64,000 nt of DNA from CAZOKZ01 sp964580585 (GTDB lineage Bacteria; Sumerlaeota; Sumerlaeia; SLMS01; JAHLLQ01), in assembly GCA_964580585.1 (NCBI GenBank), contig CAZOKZ010000007.1, forward strand, positions 44,024 through 108,023, read 5' to 3'. Position numbers and translations under genes: made by a program. The notes beneath the pieces were generated by a model, which had not been told where the DNA came from, made no database searches, and worked only from the letters and a program-made list of their open reading frames with translations. Each line of letters begins with the position of its first letter. Position 1 is the first letter of the stretch. Shown piece after piece: positions 38,423 to 48,162 of the stretch.

Positions 38423-41092
38423 GTGAGCCCCCGATTCCCCCTTTTTCGCAAGCGCTGGCGACCGCTGGCGGTTGTCTCGCAGGTCCTTGTATTCAGTGCC
38501 GTTTTTTTCTCACCCACCCATGTCTTCGCTTCTTCCCACCGGGAAGCGCCTTTAATCGGCAAAGCATTCGATTCTACAGGAAGTGATTTTGGCAGTACCC
38601 TGATAACCGAAACGGGTGATATCTTTATCGCCCAATTCCCCTTCACCATCTATCATCAGATACCGGGTTTCCCGTCTCCCAATGATATTCTCAATACGGG
38701 GGCGGATTTAGACGGCAATATCATTGAACAGTTCACATTCGCAGGCGGCAGACCCTTACGGCCGATTTTCGGCAGCAACGACCGGGTGATTGTAGGCGCT
38801 GACGATAGCGATGGGGACCAGAATTTGATCATCATCGATAAAGACGGCAATCTGTTCAATTTTACCGATAATAGCGCCGGACCATTGGTGAACAGCGGCG
38901 TCGCCGATCCCGAGTTTGGTTTCTGGTATGGATCCCAGCAACCAGCCCCAAACAGCGACATTATCGATCTCGTCACGATTTGGGGTTCGACCACAAATCC
39001 GAGCGCAATGTGCCAGGCGGGCGGGTTTCGCCTGACTCCGGTTTCGGTCAATGAAATCCTGAATTTGCCTAGTTGCCCCGGAGTGCAGGAAATTTTACCC
39101 GACAGCGGGCGGTTGTTCAATTTCCCCGGCAGTCTCAGCGCCAACCAGATTCCTGGTAATCCCTTCGATCCCAATCACAACAGCTCGTTGTTTAACGGAT
39201 TTTTCAATCCTCCAAATGGTACCCCGAACGGAACGTTCCCAACGATTATCATCGATTTTCCCGACTCGACCCTGGGAGGACCGAACGGTGGTTGCGTGGG
39301 CCCGGGCTTGGGGATTGCTCCCGGAGCCGATGTCGTGACGATTCCCGACGGTTTGATCAATCCTTTCTCCATCGACCAAATATACGAATTTCGACTCCTT
39401 TCTCCGTCTACGGGACTTGGTGCTGGCACGACGGACGAAGGTTCGCCGCGGCAATTTGTTTTTTTGAATCCCTTTAATGAACCGGAGACGCATCAGCCAC
39501 TTATTCCGACGAACCCTTGCGACGAAGCGGATATCAATCAGGACGGGGTCGTTGATATTCTCGATCTTGCGGAAATAACTAAATGTATTGGGGTCGATGT
39601 ATTTAAAAATCTCGATTCACCGTGTGTTCTTGCCGATATCGATCAAGACGGCATTGTTAGTGTTATTGATATACAAAGAATCTCCAACTGTATATTGAAG
39701 AGAAAGAATAAGGGGGGCGGTGGCAAGGACCTCGATCCAAGTTTCCCGGACGAAAACATCGCCATTCCATTCCTGATCCAAGGTAACCCCGTTCCGCGCT
39801 ATCCTGATATTGAAATGTCCTACGTTTCGGGCATTCGCTCCAACGGGCGTGGCGTAGCGGTGATTGGAGTCGGCGGTTTTAATTCCACGGAAGGCGAATT
39901 CCAGGAAGCGGTGTTGTTGCTCGACAGCAATGGGCTGCAAGGCGTGCTGAGAACCAACACCGATTTGGGCGATGGCCCGGTGGCGTTCTTGAATTTCAGT
40001 TTCTTCTCCAACGATGGCGGTCTGAGCAATGTGAACGCCGCAGGCCAATTCGCTGTGACGGTCAATTTAGACAACGGCAACACAGCGGTGTATGTGTTTG
40101 ACGGAGTGAATTTCGATGAAAATCCCGACGACGTGCTGGTGTTGACCGAGCACACGGACATTTGGGGAAGCCACAATCACGTCAGCGAACTCGATACGCC
40201 CGGACAACTGGATTTCACCGGCTTCCAGCAAGACCCGGCCAATGGTTGGACGACGCTTCCGGGGTTCTTTGACTACGGTCCATCGACGGATTTTGTCACC
40301 GTCACGCCGCTTGGGCAGGCCTGGATGACAACCACCGACGGCGCCGGTGGATTGAATGCTCCCGTGTTCTGTTCCAGCGGTTGGGTTGTGAACGAAGGTC
40401 AAGGCTTCACGGTGCTGGCGGGCGATTTCAATGGCGACCGATTAACGGATTTGGCGCAAATCCACCCCACGGGCACGGTGTTCATTGGCCTGCATAATGG
40501 CACCACCATCGATCCACCCACAACGACGTGGCAGAACGGGACGTTTATCGACACCGCGGGTGGTCTGATACCGATTGCGGGGGATTTTGATGGCGATGGC
40601 GTGGACGACCTCGGCCAGCTCAACAACAATACAGGTGATTTCTGGGTATCGTTGGGCGATTCACCGTTCACCAACGGATTTACCGATTGGACACCAACCG
40701 ACGGAGTGTTTCGCCACGACCCGTCGAACGCCATGGGGGTTCACGTCGGGGACTTTAATGGCGATGGAATCGACGACTTGTGCCAGGTAACGAACGCGAA
40801 CATTATGACGGCGCTTTCCGATGGCTCGGCATTCGGCACGCCAACGATCTGGGCTATCAATGGTTTTGCGGACGATCCTTCTCGCGGAGCAAACGGTTGG
40901 TGGACGTTTGCTGCCGATATGAATGGCGATGGGTTCGATGACATCGTGCAGCTCAATAGCGATGGCGAATTCTTCTACGAAGCATCGAACGGGACGGATT
41001 TTTTCGTGGGTCCGCCGGAAAATATCGGCGCGATTGGATTCCGTCACAAACCGCAAGGTCCCTGGCAGACGTTTATTGGCCGAGTGGACTAA
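38423..41092 (+). CDS. Secreted protein with internal dockerin and C-terminal FG-GAP/VCBS repeats, paralog 1
   Basis: The GTG at 38423 has GAGGAG eight to ten bases upstream and is followed by a Sec signal (RKRWRPLAVV to PTHVFA); the mature protein starts SSHREAP, about 890 residues in total. The first 360 residues are beta-rich, with a short ITETGDIFI motif shared with its neighbour. A dockerin-like EF-hand pair lies at about 367-424: DINQDGVVDILDLAEITKCI and DIDQDGIVSVIDIQRISNCI. The last 300 residues carry calcium-loop VCBS/FG-GAP units such as GDFNGDRLTDL, GDFDGDGVDDL and GDFNGDGIDDL, and end GFRHKPQGPWQ. It is extracellular and calcium-binding; function unknown. The next gene is a diverged copy. 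Confidence 0.88.
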   Translation: MSPRFPLFRKRWRPLAVVSQVLVFSAVFFSPTHVFASSHREAPLIGKAFDSTGSDFGSTLITETGDIFIAQFPFTIYHQIPGFPSPNDILNTGADLDGNIIEQFTFAGGRPLRPIFGSNDRVIVGADDSDGDQNLIIIDKDGNLFNFTDNSAGPLVNSGVADPEFGFWYGSQQPAPNSDIIDLVTIWGSTTNPSAMCQAGGFRLTPVSVNEILNLPSCPGVQEILPDSGRLFNFPGSLSANQIPGNPFDPNHNSSLFNGFFNPPNGTPNGTFPTIIIDFPDSTLGGPNGGCVGPGLGIAPGADVVTIPDGLINPFSIDQIYEFRLLSPSTGLGAGTTDEGSPRQFVFLNPFNEPETHQPLIPTNPCDEADINQDGVVDILDLAEITKCIGVDVFKNLDSPCVLADIDQDGIVSVIDIQRISNCILKRKNKGGGGKDLDPSFPDENIAIPFLIQGNPVPRYPDIEMSYVSGIRSNGRGVAVIGVGGFNSTEGEFQEAVLLLDSNGLQGVLRTNTDLGDGPVAFLNFSFFSNDGGLSNVNAAGQFAVTVNLDNGNTAVYVFDGVNFDENPDDVLVLTEHTDIWGSHNHVSELDTPGQLDFTGFQQDPANGWTTLPGFFDYGPSTDFVTVTPLGQAWMTTTDGAGGLNAPVFCSSGWVVNEGQGFTVLAGDFNGDRLTDLAQIHPTGTVFIGLHNGTTIDPPTTTWQNGTFIDTAGGLIPIAGDFDGDGVDDLGQLNNNTGDFWVSLGDSPFTNGFTDWTPTDGVFRHDPSNAMGVHVGDFNGDGIDDLCQVTNANIMTALSDGSAFGTPTIWAINGFADDPSRGANGWWTFAADMNGDGFDDIVQLNSDGEFFYEASNGTDFFVGPPENIGAIGFRHKPQGPWQTFIGRVD

Positions 41093-41118
41093 CCGAGTTT
41101 GTCCTCGATTCACTGTTT

Positions 41119-41161
41119 CATGGCGAGCGTTCCCTTTTCGGATCGCTCGCCATGATGATTT
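41119..41161 (+). terminator. Hairpin between the two dockerin paralogs
   Basis: CATGGCGAGCG and CGCTCGCCATG make a perfect 11-base stem (41119-41154), 27 bases after the stop. The following ATGATTT is a poor T-run, so it may end transcription weakly or stabilise the mRNA. Confidence 0.65.
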
Positions 41162-41356
41162 AAGGGCCCCTGTCCGGTATCGGACAACTGATCTGAAAGT
41201 CCGGGAATTCACATTTTTCCGCTTGTTTAGAGACTTGATTTAGATTCTAAATCGCGAACGTCGAATCTATTCTATCTCGCGGCTGGGATTGGTACGTGGT
41301 TTGTGCCCTCTTGGGTCAGCGGAATTCCATCATCATCAGGAGTCTTGAGAACGAAA

Positions 41357-44056
41357 ATGCCCCCGAAATCCACCTCCTTGCATGGACGGTGGCGACTATT
41401 CGCCACGGCTGGCTTTACCCTGTCGATTCTTGCCTGTTCGGCACAAACCGCGCAATCGGCGACTATTCCCAAACCCCATCATCACGAAGAACCCCCTAAA
41501 TTGATGGTAAACACCGGTCGTGCGTTAGTGGGCGCCGTGATTACAGAAAACGGTGACGTTTACGCCACCGAACCGCCGGGCTATGTCTTTTATCAAAACG
41601 GCACCAGTACTTCTCCGAACCAGATTCTAGCTGCCGGTGATACGTTGGGCGACGCGACAATCAGCGATTTCAACACAACTGCCAATCCGCTCGAACCTCT
41701 CTATGGCAGTGGCAGTAATATTCTTGTCTGCGTTGTCACCACAGGCGGGCAGGAACGCTTGGTGGTAATTAACAATACAGGGACGGAATTAGCCCATGTT
41801 TCGTCGGACGATCCGAACCTTCCGAATTCCGGGATGGTCGATCCACGATTTGGTGCCTACTTCGGTTGCCAGCAAGTTGGCCCAGGCAATCAATTCAACA
41901 ATGACTCGCTGATTGTTGGTATGTTATACGATAACGACGTGAGCAACCCTGCTCCAGATTCTACCATCTTTTACTACGACCCTGCGGGTAATCTCCCTGG
42001 GAATCAAATGTTCTATGTTCCGCCAATCTTGAACAGTAACATGCCGGATAAGTTTACTCTGCAATTTCAGTCCGGATCGTTTACATCAAATCCGTTGTAT
42101 GAAACGGCAAATTTGCCACCGGGTGTGCAACCGCCAGAAGACCTGAGAGTTCATCTTTGTGGTCCCTTCCGAAATACCGGTGCCAATCCGCCCCCCAATG
42201 GTACGTTTACAGAGTTTACGGTCGAAATGAACTCGACAAATCTTGGGACCACAGGCGGTCCCGGCGCGGCAGCGGGGCCGGAAATCGTCGTTTTCAATCC
42301 TATTGATTCCGATACGCCTCTGACCATTAGCCAAGTGTTCGAACTACTCCCACTTGGTCCTTTAAATAACATCATTGCGGGGGTGGTCGATGGATCGCCG
42401 AGCAAACAAGCGATTGTGGTAGCTTCTAACAGTGTTCCGGACCGAAAGAAGAATAAGAAGCAGGTGCCGTGCAGTCGCGCGGATTTAAATGGCGACGGAA
42501 AAGTCGATCAGGCCGACCGCAAAATTTTCGATGGGTGTATGGCTGCCGCTCGATTGGAAAAACGCCGCGCCGTTCCCAGTGCTGCGTGCGCAAAAGCTGA
42601 TCTAAACCGTGATGGCAAGATCAATGACAAGGACCGCAAAGCGATGACCAAGTGTCTTCGTGACGCGTTGCTTCAGGGAACGCCGAAGGATCTCGATCCC
42701 GATTTCGAAAATATTAACATGGGCGAGTTGATCCTGCGAGAAGGCGACCCCGTCCCCGGATTCCCCGATTGGACAGTGAGTTATATCGAAGGCATTCGTT
42801 CCAATGGACTTGGCGTGGCGGTAATAGGTGTCGGCGCAGCGGATACAGCGAACGGAAATGCATTCAAGCAGGCTGTGCTGCTTCTCGACGACGACGGCCT
42901 GACACCGCTGATGGGGACCGGCACGGATTTCGGCGAAGGACCAATGACGTTCCTTGATCAGGGGTTTGGTTTGAATGATCGCGGTTTGAGTAATGTGAAC
43001 GCGAACGGCCAGTTTGTGATTTCGGTGCTGAACCATAATTTTAACACGCTCATGTACCGCTTCCAGGGCCGGAACAGTTACCCCGACCCGGACAGCCTGA
43101 CGGTGTTGACCGAGCATACGGACATTTGGGGAAGCGAAAATCACGGTTCATCGTTTGATCCTCCGGTTCAACTCGACTTCACCGGGTTCCATCATGATCC
43201 AGCGAGCGGTTGGATGACCCTGCCCGGGCATTTCGACATTGGGCCCTCCACGGATTTCGTGACGATCACGCCTCTTGGCCAGGCCTGGCTGGCGACCAGT
43301 GACGAAGCGGGTGGTCTGAACGCACCGGTGTTCTGCTCGAGCGGTTGGGTCGTGAACGAAGCCGCCGGATTCACAGTCCTCTCGGGCGATTTCGACGGCG
43401 ACGGCCTGTGCGACTTGGCCCAAATTCACCCGACGGGGACGGTGTTCATCGGTCTGAACAACGGAACGACAGTCGATGCCCCTTCGACAACTTGGCAAAA
43501 TGGCACATTTATCGACACATCAAGCGGTCTGATTCCCATCGCGGGCGATTTCGATGGCAATGGCGTGGACGACATCGGACAGCTCAATAATAACACCGGG
43601 GATTTCTGGGTGTCGCTCGGTGGTTCGCCCTTCACAAACGGCTACACCGATTGGACCGCAACGGATGGGGTATTCCGTCATGATCCGGCCAATGCGATGG
43701 GCGTCCATGTCGGCGACTTCAATGGCGACGGCATCGACGATCTTTGCCAGGTAACCAACGCGAACATCCAGGTGGCGCTCTCTGACGGTACCGCCTTTGG
43801 AACGCCGTCGATCTGGGCAATCAACGGCTTTGCCGACGATCCCAACCGTGAAGCCAATGGATGGTGGACGTTTACCGGCGATGTGGACGGCGATTACGAC
43901 GACGATATCGTTCAACTCAACAGCGACGGCGAAATCTTCTACGAGTTGTCCAACGGCGTAGATTTCTTCGTCGGTCCGCCCGTCAACGCAGCGGCGCTTG
44001 GTTTCCGTCACAAACCGCAAGGCCCCTGGCAAATGTTTTTCAGCCAATTGGATTGA
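41357..44056 (+). CDS. Secreted protein with internal dockerin and C-terminal FG-GAP/VCBS repeats, paralog 2
   Basis: A tandem paralog of the preceding gene, 899 residues from ATG 41357 (MPPKSTSLHGRWR), with a signal peptide ending near SAQTAQSA. It shares the start of the N-terminal domain (ITENGDVYA), a dockerin-like pair at about 372-440 (DLNGDGKVDQADRKIFDGC and DLNRDGKINDKDRKAMTKC), the sentence-like block VLTEHTDIWGS, and the same set of calcium loops, closing GFRHKPQGPWQ. The N-terminal and dockerin parts differ much more than the C-terminal 300 residues, which suggests recent conversion or strong constraint at the C-terminus. Probably co-regulated with paralog 1, but a hairpin lies between them. 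Confidence 0.88.
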   Translation: MPPKSTSLHGRWRLFATAGFTLSILACSAQTAQSATIPKPHHHEEPPKLMVNTGRALVGAVITENGDVYATEPPGYVFYQNGTSTSPNQILAAGDTLGDATISDFNTTANPLEPLYGSGSNILVCVVTTGGQERLVVINNTGTELAHVSSDDPNLPNSGMVDPRFGAYFGCQQVGPGNQFNNDSLIVGMLYDNDVSNPAPDSTIFYYDPAGNLPGNQMFYVPPILNSNMPDKFTLQFQSGSFTSNPLYETANLPPGVQPPEDLRVHLCGPFRNTGANPPPNGTFTEFTVEMNSTNLGTTGGPGAAAGPEIVVFNPIDSDTPLTISQVFELLPLGPLNNIIAGVVDGSPSKQAIVVASNSVPDRKKNKKQVPCSRADLNGDGKVDQADRKIFDGCMAAARLEKRRAVPSAACAKADLNRDGKINDKDRKAMTKCLRDALLQGTPKDLDPDFENINMGELILREGDPVPGFPDWTVSYIEGIRSNGLGVAVIGVGAADTANGNAFKQAVLLLDDDGLTPLMGTGTDFGEGPMTFLDQGFGLNDRGLSNVNANGQFVISVLNHNFNTLMYRFQGRNSYPDPDSLTVLTEHTDIWGSENHGSSFDPPVQLDFTGFHHDPASGWMTLPGHFDIGPSTDFVTITPLGQAWLATSDEAGGLNAPVFCSSGWVVNEAAGFTVLSGDFDGDGLCDLAQIHPTGTVFIGLNNGTTVDAPSTTWQNGTFIDTSSGLIPIAGDFDGNGVDDIGQLNNNTGDFWVSLGGSPFTNGYTDWTATDGVFRHDPANAMGVHVGDFNGDGIDDLCQVTNANIQVALSDGTAFGTPSIWAINGFADDPNREANGWWTFTGDVDGDYDDDIVQLNSDGEIFYELSNGVDFFVGPPVNAAALGFRHKPQGPWQMFFSQLD

Positions 44057-44082
44057 TGAACTCAATTTTCATCAAAGCGTAA

Positions 44083-44123
44083 AAATCAGACGGACGCTCC
44101 GAGGTTTCTCGGAGCGTCCGTCT
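44083..44123 (-). terminator. Strong terminator, shared by convergent genes
   Basis: A perfect 16-base stem, from AGACGGACGCTCCGAG at 44088 to its complement ending at 44123, has a GTTT loop. On the minus strand it is followed by GATTTTTACG, so it ends the transcript of the gene at 44149; the hairpin can also protect the plus-strand transcript. Confidence 0.9.
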
Positions 44124-44148
44124 CGTATGTGGCAATCATAAGAGGCCT

Positions 44149-45039
44149 TTATTGCGCGCCTTGTGCCTGGAGTTGTTGACGAGCGGCGCCAACCATTTGC
44201 AGGACGGCTTGCGTGTCCGGGTGATCGGGGCCCAGCAGGCTGAGGCGGATATTATAGGCTGATTCAGCCGCTTTCAATGCGGGTTCGTATTGTTGAGCGC
44301 GCCAATACTGCGAGGCCTGTTGGATAAAAACCTCGGCGTCCTCCAGCGTCGCCTGTCCTTGAGGAGGAGCGGCGTTCGTATCCGAGGCAGCGGCGGCATT
44401 TTCCGCCGGAGGGGCGCCAGCCGGAGCTTTGCCTTCGGCCACTTCCTGGGGAATTTCCACCACGTCGCCCGGGGCGCGTCGATTCTCCACTTCCGCCCGA
44501 CCGCCGCCGAAATCTTTCACCTTCCAGTACTTGCCGTCTTTAACGAGACGAACCTTCACGTCGTAATAAAGGTTATGTCCACCTGGATACGTTTCCTTTT
44601 TTCGTACGACGAACTCGGCGTTGGTTCCGCCGGATTCGCCACCGCTCATAATGACGCTGTCCTTGCGATAAGGACCTTCCTCCAACAGCATTTCCATGAT
44701 AGTTTTTCGCGCCACAAAACCTGCCTGGGTGGGATCGATTCCGGTGGAAATCCCGGCGAAATCGCCTTGTTGATAAAGGCTCATGTTGTTGTCCTGAAAC
44801 CAATCCCAATCCTCTTTCAAGACGCATTTCCGTAAATCTTCAAACGTGCGACTTCCCGCCATAAAACCGTCGGCGGTGTCGATGTAGGCAAGCAGCGCTC
44901 CCTTGGCATCGACCTGGCGGTTCAAGATCGGGTCGTCGCTGGGCTTGCTTGTTTCCATAAGGGCGTACCCGATAATAGCGAGTACAAAAACGACGAAGGC
45001 AATGTTTCCAATCATTTTGGTGGACGATTTATCCGCCAT
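44149..45039 (-). CDS. Membrane-anchored protein with C-terminal TPR-like region, paralog A
   Basis: A 296-residue protein from ATG 45039, which has AGGGG nine bases upstream. One transmembrane helix (about 10-27) anchors it with the bulk outside. A domain shared with the upstream gene (about 30-180) has SDDPIL, DTADGFMA, TFEDLRKCV, GPYRKDSVI and KYWKVKDFGGGRAEVENRR. A low-complexity Ala/Pro linker follows and then a helical region (QYWRAQQYEPALKAAESAYN) like one TPR unit. I do not recognise the middle domain. It lies 82 bases after paralog B on the same strand, so an operon is likely. Confidence 0.8.
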   Translation of the reverse strand: MADKSSTKMIGNIAFVVFVLAIIGYALMETSKPSDDPILNRQVDAKGALLAYIDTADGFMAGSRTFEDLRKCVLKEDWDWFQDNNMSLYQQGDFAGISTGIDPTQAGFVARKTIMEMLLEEGPYRKDSVIMSGGESGGTNAEFVVRKKETYPGGHNLYYDVKVRLVKDGKYWKVKDFGGGRAEVENRRAPGDVVEIPQEVAEGKAPAGAPPAENAAAASDTNAAPPQGQATLEDAEVFIQQASQYWRAQQYEPALKAAESAYNIRLSLLGPDHPDTQAVLQMVGAARQQLQAQGAQ

Positions 45040-45121
45040 GAGAATTCCCCTTTTCTGTTCAACCAACTTCTATGCGGTTCGTTGAATCGAATTGTTGTTT
45101 GATGAAAACGGATAGGTTGAA

Positions 45122-46174
45122 TTACTGGGCTTGTTGTTGCTGCTGTTGCTGGATTGCGAGTTGTTGACGCGCCATGACAGCCATTTTCTGAACTTCAAAA
45201 ACGCGTTGATCGTTGGCGCCCAAGTGATGGAGCCGAATGGCATAGGCGCGTTCGCTGGCAGCGTATGCCGTGCTGTAATCCTGCTGACTCCATGCCTGTT
45301 GCGCCTGGGTCAGCAATTCGTTGGCATTTTCGAGGGTGGGCAGCGCTTTGGCATTGATGGTGATTTTTGCCGGTGGAGCCGTTGCGCCCGGCATTCCCAT
45401 GGCCGGTTGTCCGGGGGAAGAGTTTCCGTTCGGAACGTTGTTCATATTATTGCCAGGAACGGAAGGAGGAGGGGCACTGGGCGGAGCGGCGACGGCAACA
45501 GGCTGCTGCTGTTGTTGTTGCGCGGGCGGAGGAGTGGTGGTGTCGCTGTTCCCACTGCCTTCGACTTCCTCCTGGCTGAGGGCCACGACATCGTCGGGTT
45601 TGCGCCGGTTTTCCACTTCCGCTCGACCGCCACCAAAATCCTTTACCTTCCAGTAACGGCCTTGTTTGACCAGATATACTTTCACATCGTAATAGAGCGT
45701 ATAGCCGTCCGAATAGATTTCTTTTTTTCGGACCTTGTATTGAGCGGTGTCGCCGCTTTCGCTTCCTTCCAGGATAACGCTGTCTTTGCGATAGGGACCT
45801 TCTTGCAGGAGCATTTCCATGACCGTGCGGCGAGCCACAGCCGCCATGACGGTTGGATCGGCGGCAGTGGAAAGACCATAGATGTCGCCCTTTTTAAAGA
45901 GGCCGTCGGCTGTATTCTGGAACCAATCGTAATCCTCTTCCGTGACGCACTTTCGGATATCCTCGAATGTGCTGCGGTCGGCCATAAAGCCGTCCGCTTG
46001 CTCGATATAAGCAATCAGGGCTTCCTTCGAGTCTAATTGTCGGCTGAGAATGGGGTCGTCGGATGGGCGGATCGCTTCGTAGGTGAAGTATCCGATGATT
46101 GCGACAATGAATACGATAAAAGCGATGGTGCCCGCACTGAGTCCACCACCTGAGTTCTCTTTCGGTCGTCCCAT
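45122..46174 (-). CDS. Membrane-anchored protein with C-terminal TPR-like region, paralog B
   Basis: A 350-residue paralog of the downstream gene. The ATG at 46174 (MGRPKENSGGG) has GGGGGA eight bases upstream; a longer frame from 46309 lacks a ribosome binding site. One transmembrane helix lies at about 14-30, then the same unknown domain (SDDPILSRQLDSKEALIAYI, TFEDIRKCV, GPYRKDSVI, RYWKVKDFGGGRAEVENRR), a Gln/Pro/Asn-rich linker, and a final helical TPR-like segment ending in a Gln-rich tail. The two proteins may form a complex in the periplasm, which is inference. Confidence 0.8.
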   Translation of the reverse strand: MGRPKENSGGGLSAGTIAFIVFIVAIIGYFTYEAIRPSDDPILSRQLDSKEALIAYIEQADGFMADRSTFEDIRKCVTEEDYDWFQNTADGLFKKGDIYGLSTAADPTVMAAVARRTVMEMLLQEGPYRKDSVILEGSESGDTAQYKVRKKEIYSDGYTLYYDVKVYLVKQGRYWKVKDFGGGRAEVENRRKPDDVVALSQEEVEGSGNSDTTTPPPAQQQQQQPVAVAAPPSAPPPSVPGNNMNNVPNGNSSPGQPAMGMPGATAPPAKITINAKALPTLENANELLTQAQQAWSQQDYSTAYAASERAYAIRLHHLGANDQRVFEVQKMAVMARQQLAIQQQQQQQAQ

Positions 46175-46522
46175 ATTTCGATCCCCCCTGGATGCCGCCG
46201 CTCCCGCAGAGCGCGCAGTCGGTTCATCATGATGAAAGATGTAACTGAATTGTTCGGAGAGCGTGGGGGATGGACGAACGCCGTTCAAGGCCAAATTCCC
46301 GCTCGCCATGCATTTTTTGAAAATTCGCTCTGATTTCCAAGACAGCGCCTTTTGCCCGAAGTGCCTGCAAAAAAACGATCATTTTACGCGATTCGTATCT
46401 TGACATTGTTCACAAGGATTCGCTCGACTGGACGAGAATTCCCATCGGTTTCAACGCGTGTTTTTTCGCTCGAAATCCTCTTGGTTTTTCCCGACATCCC
46501 GTTCCAGAGAGTGTTGATTTCC
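46175..46522. other. Non-coding region between paralog B and murA (348 bases)
   Basis: It should hold the divergent promoters. TTGACA at about 46400 on the plus strand is a good -35 box, but no clear -10 box follows at the right spacing. An open frame extends murA upstream to 46352 without a start signal or family match. No other feature is seen. Confidence 0.4.
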
Positions 46523-47896
46523 ATGGATATGTATCTCATCGAAGGTGGCCAGCCGCTTCGCGGCACTGTTTATATCAGCGGGTCGAAAAACGCCTGCTTG
46601 CCGCTCATGTGCGCGGCGCTTTTGGCCGATGGGCCAACGGTGCTCGAAAACGTGCCCGATTTGCGCGACATTCGCTCGATGATTCAATTGCTCGAGCATT
46701 TGAACGCCAAAGTGGTATTCAAAAACGGCCGCATGATGATCGACTCGCGCGGGTTCGACACCGCCTGGGTTCCGTACGACATGATGCGGAAAATGCGCGC
46801 GTCGATGTACGCATTCGGCCCGATGATTACGCGCCAACGCCGCGCCGCCGTCTCCAAACCCGGCGGATGCAACATCGGCAGCCGCCCGATTGACCTTCAC
46901 CTGCACGGGTTCCGGTGCCTTGGTGTTCAGATGAACGAGCGCCAAGGTTACATTCATGCCCGTCACGAGGGATTGAAAGCAAACGACTTCTCGCTCGGCG
47001 GGCCGAACGGCTCGTCCGTTGGCGCCACGTGCAACGTCCTGATGGCCGCTGTGCTTGCCGAAGGCGAAACCACCATCCGCGACGCCGCGCGCGAGCCGGA
47101 AGTGCAGGAGCTTTGCAATTTTCTGATCGCCATGGGAGCGCAAATCGACGGCATCGGCACTTCGACGTTGGTGATCGACGGGGTTGAGTCGCTCCAACCG
47201 ACGAAATGGAAAGTTCAACCCGACCGCATCGAAGCAGCAACGTTTGCCGTGGCCGCGTTGATTACGGACGGCGACCTGCTGCTGAAGGAAGTCGATCCTA
47301 CCGCGATGACCTCGACGCTTTGGACGTTGCGCGACTGGGGCGCGCAGATCGACCACCTGGCCGACGACGCGTTGCGCGTGCGTCGGGCTGATGGGTGTTT
47401 GCCCAAGGCGCTCAAACTTACCACGGAACCGTATCCGGGCCTTCCAACCGACGTGCAACCGATGATCGTTTCACTGCTTGGCCTGACCAGCGGCGAATCC
47501 ACCGTGCGCGAAAAAATTTACTTCGACCGTTTCATGCATATCCAAGAACTCAATCGCCTCGGCGCGCAAATGAGCCAGAGCGGTTCGGTCGTCCAGGTCA
47601 AAGGCGTTGAACAGTACGAAGGCGCTCCCGTCATGGCGTCGGACCTGCGCGCGGGCGCGGCCCTGACGCTCGCGGCGTTGGCGGCACACGGCACGACGCA
47701 AGTGCGGCGTATCTACCACGTTGAACGCGGGTACGAACGTTTCGAGCAAAAGCTCGCTGCCGTTGGCGCGAACATCCGCCGCGTCGCCGAAGCCGAAATC
47801 GAACCCAACCACGAATTCAACCTGGAAGAATTCCTGAACAACGACGAACTCATCCGCGAGGATGTGCCGGTGTCGGAAATGGAAACACGGGCTTAA
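46523..47896 (+). CDS. murA: UDP-N-acetylglucosamine 1-carboxyvinyltransferase
   Basis: MurA adds enolpyruvate from PEP to UDP-GlcNAc, the first committed step of peptidoglycan synthesis. From ATG 46523 it is 457 residues. The start MDMYLIEGGQPLRGTVYISG and GSKNACLPLM with the substrate Lys-Asn pair, PGGCNIGSRPIDLH with catalytic Cys116 (the fosfomycin target), and ENVPDLRDI are all as in the family. The usual Cys, rather than Asp, is present at the active site. An insertion-free C-terminus ends in an acidic tail. It stands alone with a terminator 160 bases downstream. Confidence 0.97.
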   Translation: MDMYLIEGGQPLRGTVYISGSKNACLPLMCAALLADGPTVLENVPDLRDIRSMIQLLEHLNAKVVFKNGRMMIDSRGFDTAWVPYDMMRKMRASMYAFGPMITRQRRAAVSKPGGCNIGSRPIDLHLHGFRCLGVQMNERQGYIHARHEGLKANDFSLGGPNGSSVGATCNVLMAAVLAEGETTIRDAAREPEVQELCNFLIAMGAQIDGIGTSTLVIDGVESLQPTKWKVQPDRIEAATFAVAALITDGDLLLKEVDPTAMTSTLWTLRDWGAQIDHLADDALRVRRADGCLPKALKLTTEPYPGLPTDVQPMIVSLLGLTSGESTVREKIYFDRFMHIQELNRLGAQMSQSGSVVQVKGVEQYEGAPVMASDLRAGAALTLAALAAHGTTQVRRIYHVERGYERFEQKLAAVGANIRRVAEAEIEPNHEFNLEEFLNNDELIREDVPVSEMETRA

Positions 47897-48057
47897 GACG
47901 GGAACTTCATAAGGTTCCCAATTTCATCGTTGCGCGTCGGACTCAGGCTCAGGTCGCGTATTTCAATACGCTCCCATCGCCCTCGCCTTGCGCGCCTCGA
48001 CCTTGGAAACTTCTGAAGCTCCCGTTGCTTGAGTAAAAAATACCCAGAACTATTTGA

Positions 48058-48089
48058 CCTGCCCGGAGCGAATTCCCGGGCGGGTTTTT
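48058..48089 (+). terminator. Terminator of murA
   Basis: CCTGCCCGG/CCGGGCGGG, 48058-48084, makes a nine-base stem with one wobble pair around AGCGAATTC and is followed by TTTTTC. It lies 161 bases after the murA stop, before the aspartyl-protease-like gene. Confidence 0.85.
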
Positions 48090-48162
48090 CGTTGCGATTG
48101 ACGGGTTTCGGGAAGGTGGTAAAGTGGATGCGATGAGTTGAATCCGAACCAGGAAGAAATTC

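Noticed and set aside
47900..47919. Short hairpin GGGAAC/GTTCCC just after murA
   Set aside because: Six-base stem with a poor T-run; the stronger terminator is at 48058.
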